6,655 bases of DNA, taken from Pseudomonadota bacterium. GTDB lineage: Bacteria; Pseudomonadota; Alphaproteobacteria; UBA8366; JADFVY01. The notes under the pieces are model-generated. The model saw only the letters and a program-made list of their open reading frames with translations. It searched no databases and was not told the origin of the DNA. The stretch lies in assembly GCA_030671915.1 (NCBI GenBank), contig DAOVHN010000142.1:1-6655 (forward strand), read 5' to 3'. Position numbers and translations under genes: made by a program. Shown piece by piece: positions 1 to 6,655 of the stretch (its first letter is position 1; every line of letters starts with the position of its first letter).

Positions 1-1
1 C

Positions 2-775
2 CCGATCGACGGGTCCATCAGCCTGCTGATCACCGGAGACGAGGAAGGCCCGGCGATCAACGGCACCACCAAGATGCTGCAATGGCTGACCGAACAGGAC
101 GAAACGCTGGACGCCTGCATCACCGGCGAGCCGACCAATCCCGAAACACTGGGAGAGATGATCAAGATCGGCCGGCGCGGCAGCCTGAACGCCATGCTGA
201 CGGTCGAGGGGACCCAGGGCCATGTGGCCTATCCGCATCTGGCCGACAACGCGGCGCACCGGCTGGTCACGATGATGGATGCGCTGATCGCAGAGCCGCT
301 GGACGAAGGGTCGGAACATTTTCAGCCTTCGGTGCTGCAGGTCACCGGCATCGAATCCGGCATGGAGGCGACCAACATCATTCCGGGCTCGGCCCGGGCC
401 GCCTTCAACGCGCGCTTCAACGACTTGCACACATCGGAAACGCTGACCGCGACGCTGCGCGAGCGGCTGGACAAGGCCGCCGGCGGCGCGGCATACGGGC
501 TGGAAATCAAGGTCAGCGGCGAGAGCTTCTATACCCCGCCGGGGCCGTTGAGCGACCTGGTCGGCGATGCGGTCGAAAAGGTGCTGGGAACCCGCCCCGA
601 ACTGAGCACCACGGGCGGCACGTCCGATTCCCGTTTCATCAAGGACCATTGCCCGGTGCTGGATTTCGGGCTGGTCGGCCAGACCATGCACAAGATCGAC
701 GAACGCGTCGCCGTCACCGACATCGAAAACCTGACCGCCATTTACGAAGCGGTGATCGACGGCTATTTCGCCTGA
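2..775 (+). CDS. dapE: Succinyl-diaminopimelate desuccinylase, 5' end cut by window edge
   Basis: DapE is a cytoplasmic di-zinc M20-family amidohydrolase that splits N-succinyl-LL-diaminopimelate into succinate and LL-diaminopimelate, a step towards meso-DAP for peptidoglycan and lysine. The frame is open from base 2, and 257 codons remain. Family members have about 375-385 residues, so roughly 120 N-terminal residues, including the first metal-binding histidine region, lie outside the window. Visible landmarks are [12 protein letters not shown] near the start (catalytic Glu followed by the bridging metal-ligand Glu), GEPTN (metal-ligand Glu), [17 protein letters not shown] (dimerisation lid domain), [16 protein letters not shown] and the C-terminal TMHKIDE with the last metal-ligand His. 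These match the E. coli enzyme as I remember it, segment by segment. The stop is TGA at 773-775. The internal ATG at 74 is not the real start, because conserved DapE sequence precedes it. No oddity is seen in the visible part. Confidence 0.96.
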   Translation, partial: PIDGSISLLITGDEEGPAINGTTKMLQWLTEQDETLDACITGEPTNPETLGEMIKIGRRGSLNAMLTVEGTQGHVAYPHLADNAAHRLVTMMDALIAEPLDEGSEHFQPSVLQVTGIESGMEATNIIPGSARAAFNARFNDLHTSETLTATLRERLDKAAGGAAYGLEIKVSGESFYTPPGPLSDLVGDAVEKVLGTRPELSTTGGTSDSRFIKDHCPVLDFGLVGQTMHKIDERVAVTDIENLTAIYEAVIDGYFA

Positions 776-811
776 AACCGCCGGTTTCCAGCCATATGCG
801 ACCCTCATCCA

Positions 812-845
812 CGCTGGATTCGCCGCCGAATTAATGATTCCAGCG
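812..845. repeat. Inverted repeat downstream of dapE
   Basis: CGCTGGA (812-818) is repeated in inverted form as TCCAGCG (839-845), enclosing 20 bases. A smaller nested pair, GAAT (828-831) and ATTC (837-840), competes with the outer stem. No T-run follows, so it is not a typical intrinsic terminator. It lies in the gap between dapE and the membrane protein gene and may fold in RNA or bind a protein; no function is shown. Confidence 0.35.
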
Positions 846-862
846 CCGCGTTAGCGAGATGG

Positions 863-879
863 TAACCATTTAAAGGTTA
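863..879. promoter_or_regulatory. Possible operator: TAACC-N7-GGTTA palindrome
   Basis: A 17-base inverted repeat has TAACC arms separated by ATTTAAA, in an AT-rich patch 47 bases before the GTG start of the membrane protein gene. It overlaps a TAAT-type stretch (TTAATATT, 877-884) that could serve as a -10 region, so a protein bound here could control transcription. Nearby elements partly resemble the alphaproteobacterial CtrA motif: GTAACCAT against the half-site TTAACCAT, and TTAG-N7-GTAA at 851-865 against TTAA-N7-TTAA. Each has mismatches, so assignment to CtrA is a guess. Confidence 0.25.
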
Positions 880-925
880 ATATTCCCGCGAATTCAGGTT
901 AAGCTTCGCTCAGGGAAATTGAATA

Positions 926-1537
926 GTGTCATACTCTATCGCATTTAAAGAAACGACCCGCGGCCTGTTCGCCACCTGGCGGATGTTCTTGCGTGACCCA
1001 CGCGCCGCCTCGCTTTTCGAAAACAGCCATGCGGGCGCACTGCGTTCATACTGGGCGGCGGTGGTCATCCTGCCCGTTTATATGCTGGTCACCAGCATCG
1101 AATATGCCGTGCCGTCGGAGAGCTACGCCAATTTCGGAAAGCTTGTCGAACATTCCGGTTTGCTGAGCGCCACCCTCGCCGAGTTTTGCGTCTATACGCT
1201 ATGCTGGTTCGTCGCCTGGCCACTGGTCGTCGATCGCATAGCCCCCTACCTCGACTGTGGAGAGAACTTCTTCCGTTACGTCGCGGCGTACAACTGGATG
1301 CATGTGCCCTATGTGCTGATCGGGATGTTGTTCTGGGCCGGCAAGATGTCCGGCGTCATCCACGACAGCAACAACTTCGCCGCAACGCTTACGCTGCTGG
1401 GCGTGCTCTGGACCTATCACTGGTTCGTTCTGCGCCACGCGCTCGGGCTGAACGGCGGTTACGCCGCCATGCTGGTTGCGCTGGAGTTCGTTGTCATCAC
1501 GATGCTGAAGGAAATGATCCTTAACACGGCAATGTAA
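926..1537 (+). CDS. Uncharacterised polytopic inner-membrane protein
   Basis: I do not recognise this 203-residue protein. Five hydrophobic segments are visible at about residues 41-62, 79-102, 117-138, 151-169 and 175-197. They follow a cytoplasmic-looking N-terminal stretch with several Arg and Lys (TTRGLFATWRMFLRDPR). It has no signal peptide. Aromatic and Trp-rich helix ends (AYNWMHVPY at 121-129, LWTYHWFVLRH at 161-171) vaguely recall Yip1-like small membrane proteins of bacteria, but no diagnostic motif is present. The start is GTG at 926, supported by an AGGGA ribosome-binding site at 912-916 with a 9-base spacer and by the lack of a better start upstream. It is separated from dapE by 150 bases and ends in its own terminator, so it is probably a single-gene unit. 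The gene itself looks real because its hydrophobic pattern is coherent throughout. Confidence 0.8.
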   Translation: MSYSIAFKETTRGLFATWRMFLRDPRAASLFENSHAGALRSYWAAVVILPVYMLVTSIEYAVPSESYANFGKLVEHSGLLSATLAEFCVYTLCWFVAWPLVVDRIAPYLDCGENFFRYVAAYNWMHVPYVLIGMLFWAGKMSGVIHDSNNFAATLTLLGVLWTYHWFVLRHALGLNGGYAAMLVALEFVVITMLKEMILNTAM

Positions 1538-1568
1538 TTGCCCGGGTAACATCTTCCCCCTTGGCTCG

Positions 1569-1600
1569 AAGCCCGGCTGCCGCCAAGCAGCCGGGCTTTT
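1569..1600 (+). terminator. Rho-independent terminator between convergent genes
   Basis: A 12-bp perfect stem pairs AAGCCCGGCTGC (1569-1580) with its complement at 1587-1598, around a 6-base loop CGCCAA. On the + strand it ends in TTTT (1597-1600), as expected for ending the membrane protein transcript 31 bases after its stop. The stop codon of truA on the other strand begins immediately beside it (1602-1600). The minus-strand reading also has the stem but only a weak T tract (TTCGAG), so two-way termination is possible but less certain. Confidence 0.88.
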
Positions 1601-2337
1601 CAATATTCGACCCTGGTCAGATACAGCCCTTCCGGCGGGGCAGTCGGGCCGGCGGCGGCGCGGTCGCGCGCCTCCAGCGCCCGGCGCACATCGTCGGCGG
1701 TCCATCTCCCCTCGCCCACCAGCCGCAGCGTCCCGGTCAGGATGCGGATCTGGTTATGCAGGAAAGAGCGCGCCGAGGCGGTAATGTGGATCTCGTCGGC
1801 CGCGCGCGAGACATTCAGGACATCCAGCGTCTTCACCGGCGAGTCCGCCTGGCATACGGCGGTCCGGAAGCTGGAGAAATCATGGTTGCCGACCAGCACC
1901 CGCGCGGCCTGGTGCATCGCATCGGCATCCAGCGGGACAGGCACATGCCACACCCGCCCGTCGTCCAGCGCCGGCGGCCCGCGCCGCGCGAGGATGCGAT
2001 AGAGATAGTGGCGCGATCTGGCCGAGAAGCGGGCATGGAATTCCTCGTCCACCGCCTCGGCCTCCAGCACCGCCACCGGATGCGGCTTGCAGTGATAGTT
2101 CAGCGCGTCGCGAACCGTCGCCGCGTTCGCATCCCGATCCAGATCGAAATGGGCCACCTGGCCCAGCGCATGCACGCCGCTGTCGGTGCGTCCGGCGGCG
2201 AAGACCGTAACGCGTTCCTGGGCAAACCGCTCGATCGCCTCGACCAGTACCTGCTGTACCGCCAGGCCGTTCTCCTGGCGCTGCCAGCCGACGAAACCGG
2301 CGCCGTTATATTCGATGGTGATCTTCCAGCGGGTCAT
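1600..2337 (-). CDS. truA: tRNA pseudouridine(38-40) synthase TruA
   Basis: TruA converts uridines 38, 39 and 40 in the anticodon stem-loop of many tRNAs to pseudouridine, which supports reading-frame maintenance. The 245-residue product matches the usual length. Visible hallmarks are the N-terminal [12 protein letters not shown] (10-21), [13 protein letters not shown] (48-60) with the catalytic Asp52, the middle [12 protein letters not shown] (104-115), SFLHNQIR (191-198) and the C-terminal [13 protein letters not shown]. It is the last gene of the def-fmt-truA unit. Its ATG (2337-2335) overlaps the fmt stop codon in an ATGA arrangement, and no separate ribosome-binding site is obvious, so translation is probably coupled to fmt. 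It runs into the terminator hairpin shared with the convergent membrane protein gene. Confidence 0.97.
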   Translation of the reverse strand: MTRWKITIEYNGAGFVGWQRQENGLAVQQVLVEAIERFAQERVTVFAAGRTDSGVHALGQVAHFDLDRDANAATVRDALNYHCKPHPVAVLEAEAVDEEFHARFSARSRHYLYRILARRGPPALDDGRVWHVPVPLDADAMHQAARVLVGNHDFSSFRTAVCQADSPVKTLDVLNVSRAADEIHITASARSFLHNQIRILTGTLRLVGEGRWTADDVRRALEARDRAAAGPTAPPEGLYLTRVEY

Positions 2338-3254
2338 AGCAGCACCGTGCCTGCCGAAACCGCGCGCCCGCGCAGGAAGGCCGTGGTCTCCATGGCGCCC
2401 TTGCCGGCGCGCTGCACCACCTCCAGGCGGATTGCGCCCTCGCCGCAGGCCACCGTCAGCGTGTCGTCCAGCACCGTGCCGGGTTCGCCGCGTTCGCCGG
2501 TGACCGTGCCGGCCAGTACCCTGATCCGCTCTCCATCCAGCTCGAACCAGGCACCGGGGGCAGGCGCGAAGGCGCGCAACCGGCGCTCGATTTCAGCCGC
2601 CGGGCGGGCCCAGTCGATGCGGGTTTCCGCCTTGTCGATCTTGGCCGCGTAGGTGACGCCTTCTTCCGCCTGGGGCGTTTCCTCCAGCCGGGCGGCCTCC
2701 AGTCTGGCCAGAGCTTCGACGATCATCCGCGCACCCATTGAGGAGAGTTCGTCATGCAGCCTGCCGGCATTGGTTCTCGGCCCGATCGTCACGCTTTCCC
2801 GCAGCAGCATCGGGCCGGTATCCAGCCCCGCGTCCATGCGCATGATGGTGACGCCCGAGATGCGGTCGCCGGCCAGGATGGCGCGCTGGATCGGGGCCGC
2901 CCCGCGCCAGCGCGGCAGCAGCGAGGCATGGATGTTAAGGCAGCCATGGCGCGGCGCCTCCAGAATGGGTTTCGGCAGGATCAGCCCGTAAGCGGCGACC
3001 ACCGCCACATCCAGATCCAGCGCCGCGAAGGCCGCCTGTTCTTCCTCGCCGCGCAGAGACGCCGGATGGCGCACCTCGATTCCATGTTCCGCGGCGAATT
3101 CATGCACCGGCGACGGGCGGCCCTTCTTGCCCCGGCCCGCCGGTCGTGGTGGCTGGGTATAGACGCAGGCGACCTCGTGGCCGGCCTCGATCAGCGCGGT
3201 GAGCGCCCCGACCGAGAAATCCGGTGTGCCCATATAGGCGATACGGTAAGTCAT
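2334..3254 (-). CDS. fmt: Methionyl-tRNA formyltransferase
   Basis: Fmt transfers a formyl group from 10-formyltetrahydrofolate to Met-tRNA(fMet), marking the initiator tRNA. The 306-residue protein is slightly shorter than the 315-residue E. coli enzyme. The N-terminal Rossmann-like catalytic domain starts with [13 protein letters not shown] (3-15). It contains AAYGLILPK (87-95), [16 protein letters not shown] (107-122) with Asn107 and His109, and [11 protein letters not shown] (140-150) with Asp145, the three residues equivalent to the catalytic N-H-D set. The linker [14 protein letters not shown] (202-215) leads into the C-terminal tRNA-binding barrel. ATG at 3254-3252 is chosen because it gives the standard N-terminus; the 19-base gap after def has no clear ribosome-binding site. 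All key residues are present, and cotranscription with def and truA is likely. Confidence 0.98.
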   Translation of the reverse strand: MTYRIAYMGTPDFSVGALTALIEAGHEVACVYTQPPRPAGRGKKGRPSPVHEFAAEHGIEVRHPASLRGEEEQAAFAALDLDVAVVAAYGLILPKPILEAPRHGCLNIHASLLPRWRGAAPIQRAILAGDRISGVTIMRMDAGLDTGPMLLRESVTIGPRTNAGRLHDELSSMGARMIVEALARLEAARLEETPQAEEGVTYAAKIDKAETRIDWARPAAEIERRLRAFAPAPGAWFELDGERIRVLAGTVTGERGEPGTVLDDTLTVACGEGAIRLEVVQRAGKGAMETTAFLRGRAVSAGTVLL

Positions 3255-3273
3255 GGATCGCGGCCGGCCAGCG

Positions 3274-3804
3274 CTACTCCGCCGCCAGCATTCCCAGTTT
3301 CTTGGCCTTGCGCAGCTTGCGCAGGATCATGTTGCGCTTCAGCGCAGTGACGTGATCGACGAAGAGGATGCCGTCGAGATGGTCCATTTCGTGCTGCAGG
3401 CATACCGCCAGCACGCCGTCGGCCTCGATCTCCCTGCGCTTGTTGTTTTCGTCCAGATAGCGCACCGCTGCCCGCGAGGGGCGGATGACATCGGCGTAAT
3501 GTTCCGGCAGGGACAGGCAGCCCTCGTCCCAGGATTTCAGCTCTTCCGACGTCGCGACAAGTTGCGGATTGGCCATTTTCAGCGGCTTTGGCGCCTCCCC
3601 CTTGTCCTTTCGCGCGATATCGACGACGATAACGCATGTGGGGACGCCGACTTGCGGCGCGGCCAGGCCAATGCCCGGCGCGTCGTACATCGTCTCCAGC
3701 ATGTCGTCCATCAGGCGCGCGACCGCCGCATCGACCTTGTCGACCGGTCGGGACACCACTTTCAGCCGTGGGTCGGGCGCGACGATGATGGGCAGAATGG
3801 CCAT
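3274..3804 (-). CDS. def: Peptide deformylase
   Basis: Peptide deformylase is the metal hydrolase that removes the N-formyl group from new polypeptides at the ribosome, undoing the Fmt modification encoded just downstream. The 176-residue product is typical of type I enzymes of Gram-negative bacteria. All three signature motifs are intact: GIGLAAPQ (44-51), EGCLS (94-98) with metal-ligand Cys96, and QHEMDHLDG (137-145) with metal ligands His138 and His142 and catalytic Glu139. The C-terminus ends in a basic helix ([16 protein letters not shown]) of the kind that can contact the ribosome. ATG at 3804-3802 gives the usual start ([14 protein letters not shown]). It heads the def-fmt-truA operon and is divergent from rmuC. 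A possible upstream promoter is listed separately. Confidence 0.98.
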   Translation of the reverse strand: MAILPIIVAPDPRLKVVSRPVDKVDAAVARLMDDMLETMYDAPGIGLAAPQVGVPTCVIVVDIARKDKGEAPKPLKMANPQLVATSEELKSWDEGCLSLPEHYADVIRPSRAAVRYLDENNKRREIEADGVLAVCLQHEMDHLDGILFVDHVTALKRNMILRKLRKAKKLGMLAAE

Positions 3805-3852
3805 GTTACGAACTCTAACTGTGCTGTGGGTTGCCCCGAAAATGCCGACTGA

Positions 3853-3881
3853 CAGGTATGTTGAAACATCCCCCGCGTCAA
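3853..3881 (-). promoter_or_regulatory. Possible promoter for the def-fmt-truA operon
   Basis: On the minus strand, TTGACG (complement of 3876-3881) matches five of six bases of the sigma-70 -35 consensus. Seventeen bases later lies TACCTG (complement of 3853-3858), a poor -10 box. This would start transcription around 3846 and give a leader of about 40 bases before def. The -35 box and spacing are good and the -10 box is weak, so this is tentative. The divergent rmuC promoter would share the same gap, but I found no convincing boxes for it. Confidence 0.3.
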
Positions 3882-3940
3882 GACGGGACTATGCGGAAGA
3901 CGGCGAGGCCGTGTTAGACTCCGCCGATTCGTTTCCCTGG

Positions 3941-5101
3941 ATGGTGGATATGATCGAATATCTGAAGGAATTCGACGGCGCGCTGCTGGCGGTGACCAGC
4001 GTGGCGGCACTGGCCGTGGTCGGCGCGCTGATAACGGTGATCCTGGCGGTGCGCGGCCAGCGCAACAGCGCGTCGGAACTGGCGGTCAGGGTCAGCCAGA
4101 TCGCCGAGCAGCATGTCATGGCCCAGTCGCAGATATCGGAACAGATGCAGGCGCAGGAGCGTGCGCTGAGCGAGATGATGAACCGGCGGCTCGAGGATGT
4201 CTCGCGCCGGGTCGGCGAATCGCTGCAGAAGCAGAACACCCAGACCTCCACCACCATGAACGACCTGCGCGAACGGCTGGGCGCCATCAAGGCAGCGCAG
4301 GAGAACATCACCAAGCTGTCGGAGCAGGTGGTCAGCCTGCAGGACGTGCTGTCGAACAAGCAGGCGCGCGGCGCCTTCGGCGAGGTGCAGCTGGAAGACC
4401 AGGTGAAGAGCGCCCTGCCGCCCTCGGCCTACAAGTTCCAGGCCAAGATGGAAAACGGCCGGGTCGCCGACTGCCTGCTGGACCTGCCCAACCCGCCGGG
4501 CGCCATCGCCATCGACGCCAAGTTCCCGCTGGAAAGCTATTACGCGATGCGCGCGGCCAAGGACGAGGACGCCCGTAACGCGGCCCGCAAGACCTTCGGC
4601 AACGACGTTTTGAAACATGTGAAGGACATCGCCGAGCGCTACATCATCCCCGGCCAGACGGCGGATTCGGCGCTGATGTTCCTGCCGTCGGAGGCAGTCT
4701 ATGCGGAATTGCATGCGGAGCTGCCGGCGGTCATCGAGAAGTCCCACAAGGCGCGGGTCTATATCGTCAGCCCGACCACGCTGATGGCGACGCTGAATAC
4801 CATCCGCGCGGTGCTGAAGGACGCCCAGATGCGCGAGCAGGCGGGGCTGATCCTGGCCGAGGTCGGCAAGATGGCCGTGGACGTAAGCCGGCTGGACAGC
4901 CGCGTGGACAACCTGCAAAAGCATTTCGGCCTGGCGGAAAAGGACCTGCGCGAGATCCGCGTCTCCGCCGACAAGGTCTCCAAGCGCGCCGGCCGCATCG
5001 AGGAAATGGACCTCGACGAGTTGGAGACGGCAGACGAGGCCATCGAAAAACCCGCCGGCCCGAAACTGAAACTCGCCTTCAACAAGGGCGAGGGGGAGTA
5101 G
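3941..5101 (+). CDS. rmuC: RmuC family protein, membrane-anchored, nuclease-like domain
   Basis: RmuC proteins limit short-inverted-repeat recombination in E. coli. Their conserved domain is placed in the PD-(D/E)XK nuclease superfamily, although the biochemical reaction is poorly known. From ATG 3941 the protein has 386 residues. Residues 14-37 form a single N-terminal membrane helix. Residues 45-137 are a Gln/Glu-rich stretch with heptad-like character, likely coiled coil. The RmuC core runs from about 138 to 350, with NKQARGAFGEVQLEDQV (139-155), VADCLLDLP (175-183), AIDAKFPLESYY (190-201; the D-x-K motif), MFLPSEAVYAEL (246-257) and VYIVSPTTLMATL (273-285). The tail is acidic and then Lys-rich. 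The start is uncertain: ATG 3950 and GTG 3911 share the frame, and none has a strong ribosome-binding site at a normal distance. The frame stays open back to 3569, but that part is antisense to def and is not credible as coding. Confidence 0.93.
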   Translation: MVDMIEYLKEFDGALLAVTSVAALAVVGALITVILAVRGQRNSASELAVRVSQIAEQHVMAQSQISEQMQAQERALSEMMNRRLEDVSRRVGESLQKQNTQTSTTMNDLRERLGAIKAAQENITKLSEQVVSLQDVLSNKQARGAFGEVQLEDQVKSALPPSAYKFQAKMENGRVADCLLDLPNPPGAIAIDAKFPLESYYAMRAAKDEDARNAARKTFGNDVLKHVKDIAERYIIPGQTADSALMFLPSEAVYAELHAELPAVIEKSHKARVYIVSPTTLMATLNTIRAVLKDAQMREQAGLILAEVGKMAVDVSRLDSRVDNLQKHFGLAEKDLREIRVSADKVSKRAGRIEEMDLDELETADEAIEKPAGPKLKLAFNKGEGE

Positions 5102-5218
5102 AGCCCGCTGGTCCGCCCCTCACGAGTAGCTCCGGTCTGTCAGTGACTCACGAAACGTGCCCATGCAAAGACGTTTTCTGCGGGTTTCAGCCCAATATTA
5201 TGGAAAATAACGCGGCGA

Positions 5219-6013
5219 TTACACGCCAAACCGTGCCCACAGCCTGGGGCAAAGGGCTGCCAGGGCGACATCGTCGTCTTCGTCCCATTCCTGACCCGTA
5301 GGCTCCTTCGGGCCGGGCACGGCGCGGGCTAGTTCGGCGCCAGTCTTTTCCTCGAACGTTTGCGGGGCGATATAGAGCAGGCCCTCGAACAACGTGCTTT
5401 TCAGCGTCTCGTCGTCCAGGGCCGCCAGACTGTCGGGTTCATTAAGAGCAGCCTCGTAAATATCCCGCCCCAAAAAGATCAGACAGCTGCGGAAATCCAT
5501 GAAGGCATCGTCGCTACAGCCGCCATGGATTATGTAGGCGGCGACCCAGAGCGGCCAGCTATAGGCGGCGTTCATCTTGCGGTGCAGGTGATCGTCGAAG
5601 GCCATGACCTCCGCCGCCGACATTTTGTAGATTTCCATCATCAGCGCCCCGCGCCTGAAGTCCCAACCGCAGCCGGATTCTGCGACGAGTTCATTAATCC
5701 TTGCAGTGACCGCCCAGAATTCATCCTCGCTCATGGGCGCCGGTTCGTCCGGTACCTCTTCCTCGAATTCCGGTTCCTCGGGCTGTTCTTCCTGCGCCGG
5801 GCCAGTCCAATCGCCCGGGAGAGTATCGATCCGTGCCTTTGCCTGCGGGATAAACCCCATACCCGAATGGCCGAGTTTTTTCTGATTATGCTCCAGCGCC
5901 ACTTGGACCCATAGGTAGGCCTCCGGCCTCCAGTCGAGATCGAGCCACTCGATAAACCTGTCGAGCGAATAGCCGGTCGTGCTGTTGGACAGCGAGGCGT
6001 GCTCGGGCATCAC
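5219..6013 (-). CDS. DUF4240-domain protein; 3' part of a frameshifted gene
   Basis: This frame encodes 264 residues from a GTG-ATG pair. Residues 1-70 are a leader that resembles the middle of a larger protein. Residues 71-92 are a Glu/Pro-rich acidic linker. About 94-220 match DUF4240, a bacterial domain of unknown function: MSEDEFWAVTARINE at its start, YSWPLWVAAYIIHGG (151-165), then CSDDAFMDFRSCLIFLGR (166-183) and NEPDSLA (191-197). The start at 6013 is doubtful. No ribosome-binding site precedes it, and protein-like sequence in the same frame (GEIIFKEGWYETYVYQANG) continues upstream to a stop at 6116-6118, just beyond the G8 run. The best reading is that this is the C-terminal part of the gene entering from the right edge. 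ATG 5734, at the domain boundary, is another possible start but also lacks a ribosome-binding site. It is convergent with rmuC. Confidence 0.72.
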   Translation of the reverse strand: MMPEHASLSNSTTGYSLDRFIEWLDLDWRPEAYLWVQVALEHNQKKLGHSGMGFIPQAKARIDTLPGDWTGPAQEEQPEEPEFEEEVPDEPAPMSEDEFWAVTARINELVAESGCGWDFRRGALMMEIYKMSAAEVMAFDDHLHRKMNAAYSWPLWVAAYIIHGGCSDDAFMDFRSCLIFLGRDIYEAALNEPDSLAALDDETLKSTLFEGLLYIAPQTFEEKTGAELARAVPGPKEPTGQEWDEDDDVALAALCPRLWARFGV

Positions 6014-6655
6014 GCGCGCCGTTGTCCGTCCATTTGCCTGGTAAACGTAGGTCTCGTACCACCCTTCCTTGAAGATGATCTCGCCTCGCGTAGCCGGTTG
6101 CCCCCCCCGTGTCGTCTACAAGCCCGATCTTTCCGACCTTCCGGCATATGCCTTCCTCGATCAAATCGCGGACATAGGGGACGCAGATCAGAAACTTGGT
6201 GCGAAACATTTCCGGCGAGAAAGAGTCCGGCGGCGCCGGCCAGTAGCCGTCGAACACGCGCAGTAACCTGCCGAAGGTGCCCTCCCACGGCGTAACCTGA
6301 AGATAGGCGAGGCCATGAATCGTCGGCATCTCCACCAGATCGCCCACGCGCAATGCCACCTTGCGCGCCGTCACCTTCGGATAGGGAGGATTGCCCCGCG
6401 CCGGGTTGCGGATTTCGACTGGGGATTCGCCACGCCGCTCCATCTCCTGCCCGTAACGCACGGCGCGCTCGTTAATTTCCAACAGCGGCGCGTATTTATC
6501 ATGGAACCGGCAAAAATTGTGGCCTCCCGGCCAATACGCGCGCACTTCATAGGGTAGTTGCGCCATATCGGCGGAAAGCCAAGTGACGATACGGTCGATG
6601 CCACCGTCCGACACGTACCAGGGACCGCCGCCTGTTTCGAAATCGACCGCGTCGG
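5886..6655 (-). CDS. Imm26-like domain protein; 5' part of a frameshifted gene, cut by window edge
   Basis: The frame is open to the right edge of the window. The GTG at 6614 lacks a ribosome-binding site, so the true start is probably outside. After about 90 residues of unrecognised sequence comes LRVGDLVEMPTIHGLAYLQ, then GRLLRVFDGYWP and FLICVPYVRDLIEEG. This pattern (a Gly-Asp start, a Gly-Leu-Ala-Tyr strand, then a short helix) resembles Imm26-type proteins described as immunity proteins of polymorphic toxin systems; the match is by eye and moderate. Residues downstream of the G8 run (below about 6100) turn Arg/Ala-rich and overlap the DUF4240 frame, so they are probably out-of-frame translation to a chance TAA at 5888-5886. 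The real coding part here is about 6109-6655. Function is unknown, and immunity or self-protection is only an inference. Confidence 0.6.
   Translation of the reverse strand, partial: DAVDFETGGGPWYVSDGGIDRIVTWLSADMAQLPYEVRAYWPGGHNFCRFHDKYAPLLEINERAVRYGQEMERRGESPVEIRNPARGNPPYPKVTARKVALRVGDLVEMPTIHGLAYLQVTPWEGTFGRLLRVFDGYWPAPPDSFSPEMFRTKFLICVPYVRDLIEEGICRKVGKIGLVDDTGGATGYARRDHLQGRVVRDLRLPGKWTDNGARDARARLAVQQHDRLFARQVYRVARSRLEAGGLPMGPSGAGA
6101..6108 (-). other. G8 homopolymer at the frameshift point
   Basis: Eight consecutive C on the + strand read as G8 on the coding strand. Upstream, the frame reads VDDTGG into the run; downstream, the sensible frame is one base off (QPATRGEIIFKEGWYETYVY). Seven Gs instead of eight would join the two frames into a single one of at least 477 codons from the window edge to 5219. 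A stop codon of the downstream frame lies at 6116-6118, just before the run, so the downstream frame cannot extend further up without the shift. Confidence 0.85.

Noticed and set aside
774..788. Small hairpin GAAACC-GCC-GGTTTC at the dapE stop codon as a terminator
   Set aside because: The stem is only 6 bp with a 3-base loop and no following T-run, so chance is a fair explanation.
1561..2652. 363-codon open frame on the + strand across truA and fmt
   Set aside because: It is antisense to two clearly conserved genes, is Arg/Pro-rich and low in complexity, and is typical of shadow frames in GC-rich DNA.
3569..3940. Upstream extension of the rmuC frame across def
   Set aside because: It is antisense to intact def, and the added sequence resembles no RmuC N-terminus; the membrane helix of RmuC starts just after 3941.
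3914..4924. 336-codon open frame on the minus strand under rmuC
   Set aside because: It is the mirror of the conserved RmuC coding region, rich in His, Leu, Arg and Gln, with no recognisable domain.
5102..5218. Terminator between convergent rmuC and the DUF4240 gene
   Set aside because: Only short stems are present (GGG/CCC around 5180-5195 and GTCA-G-TGAC); none has a strong stem plus T-run. Nothing else was recognised in these 117 bases.
5360..5914. 184-codon + strand frame opposite the DUF4240 gene
   Set aside because: The DUF4240 motifs on the minus strand explain this stretch; the + frame shows no family features and no ribosome-binding site.
6010..6288. 92-codon minus-strand frame in the third phase near the frameshift
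   Set aside because: It is Arg/Gly-rich with no motif, and overlaps both better-supported frames.

Overview
The window looks like a chromosomal segment of a GC-rich alphaproteobacterium; three 60-base stretches I counted by hand in the coding regions gave about 58-63% GC. The def-fmt-truA order next to dapE is an arrangement I associate with alphaproteobacteria such as Rhizobiales and Rhodospirillales. No genus can be named from this sequence alone, and no RNA gene, insertion sequence or CRISPR array was seen.

Left part (1-1600): the 3' two thirds of dapE (lysine/diaminopimelate biosynthesis) enters from the left edge on the + strand. A 150-base AT-richer gap with two inverted repeats follows, then an unrecognised five-helix membrane protein gene starting with GTG. 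That gene ends at a strong hairpin terminator lying between it and the convergent truA.

Centre (1600-3804, minus strand): a compact def-fmt-truA operon. Fmt formylates the initiator Met-tRNA, Def removes the formyl group from the new protein, and TruA modifies tRNA anticodon arms, so this is a translation initiation and tRNA maturation unit. fmt and truA overlap by 4 bases (ATGA) and def and fmt are 19 bases apart. rmuC (3941-5101) is divergent from def across a 136-base promoter gap and encodes a membrane-anchored coiled-coil protein with a nuclease-like RmuC domain.

Right part (5219-6655, minus strand): a long gene that enters from the right edge and is broken by a frameshift at a run of eight G residues (C8 at 6101-6108 on the + strand). 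The upstream frame carries a domain that resembles bacterial immunity proteins of the Imm26 type. The downstream frame carries an acidic linker and a DUF4240 domain. Neither half has a convincing start signal at the break, and dropping one G joins them into one open frame of at least 477 codons. This is the most unusual part of the window. It could be a decayed gene, a phase-variable gene, or an intact gene with a homopolymer sequencing error.
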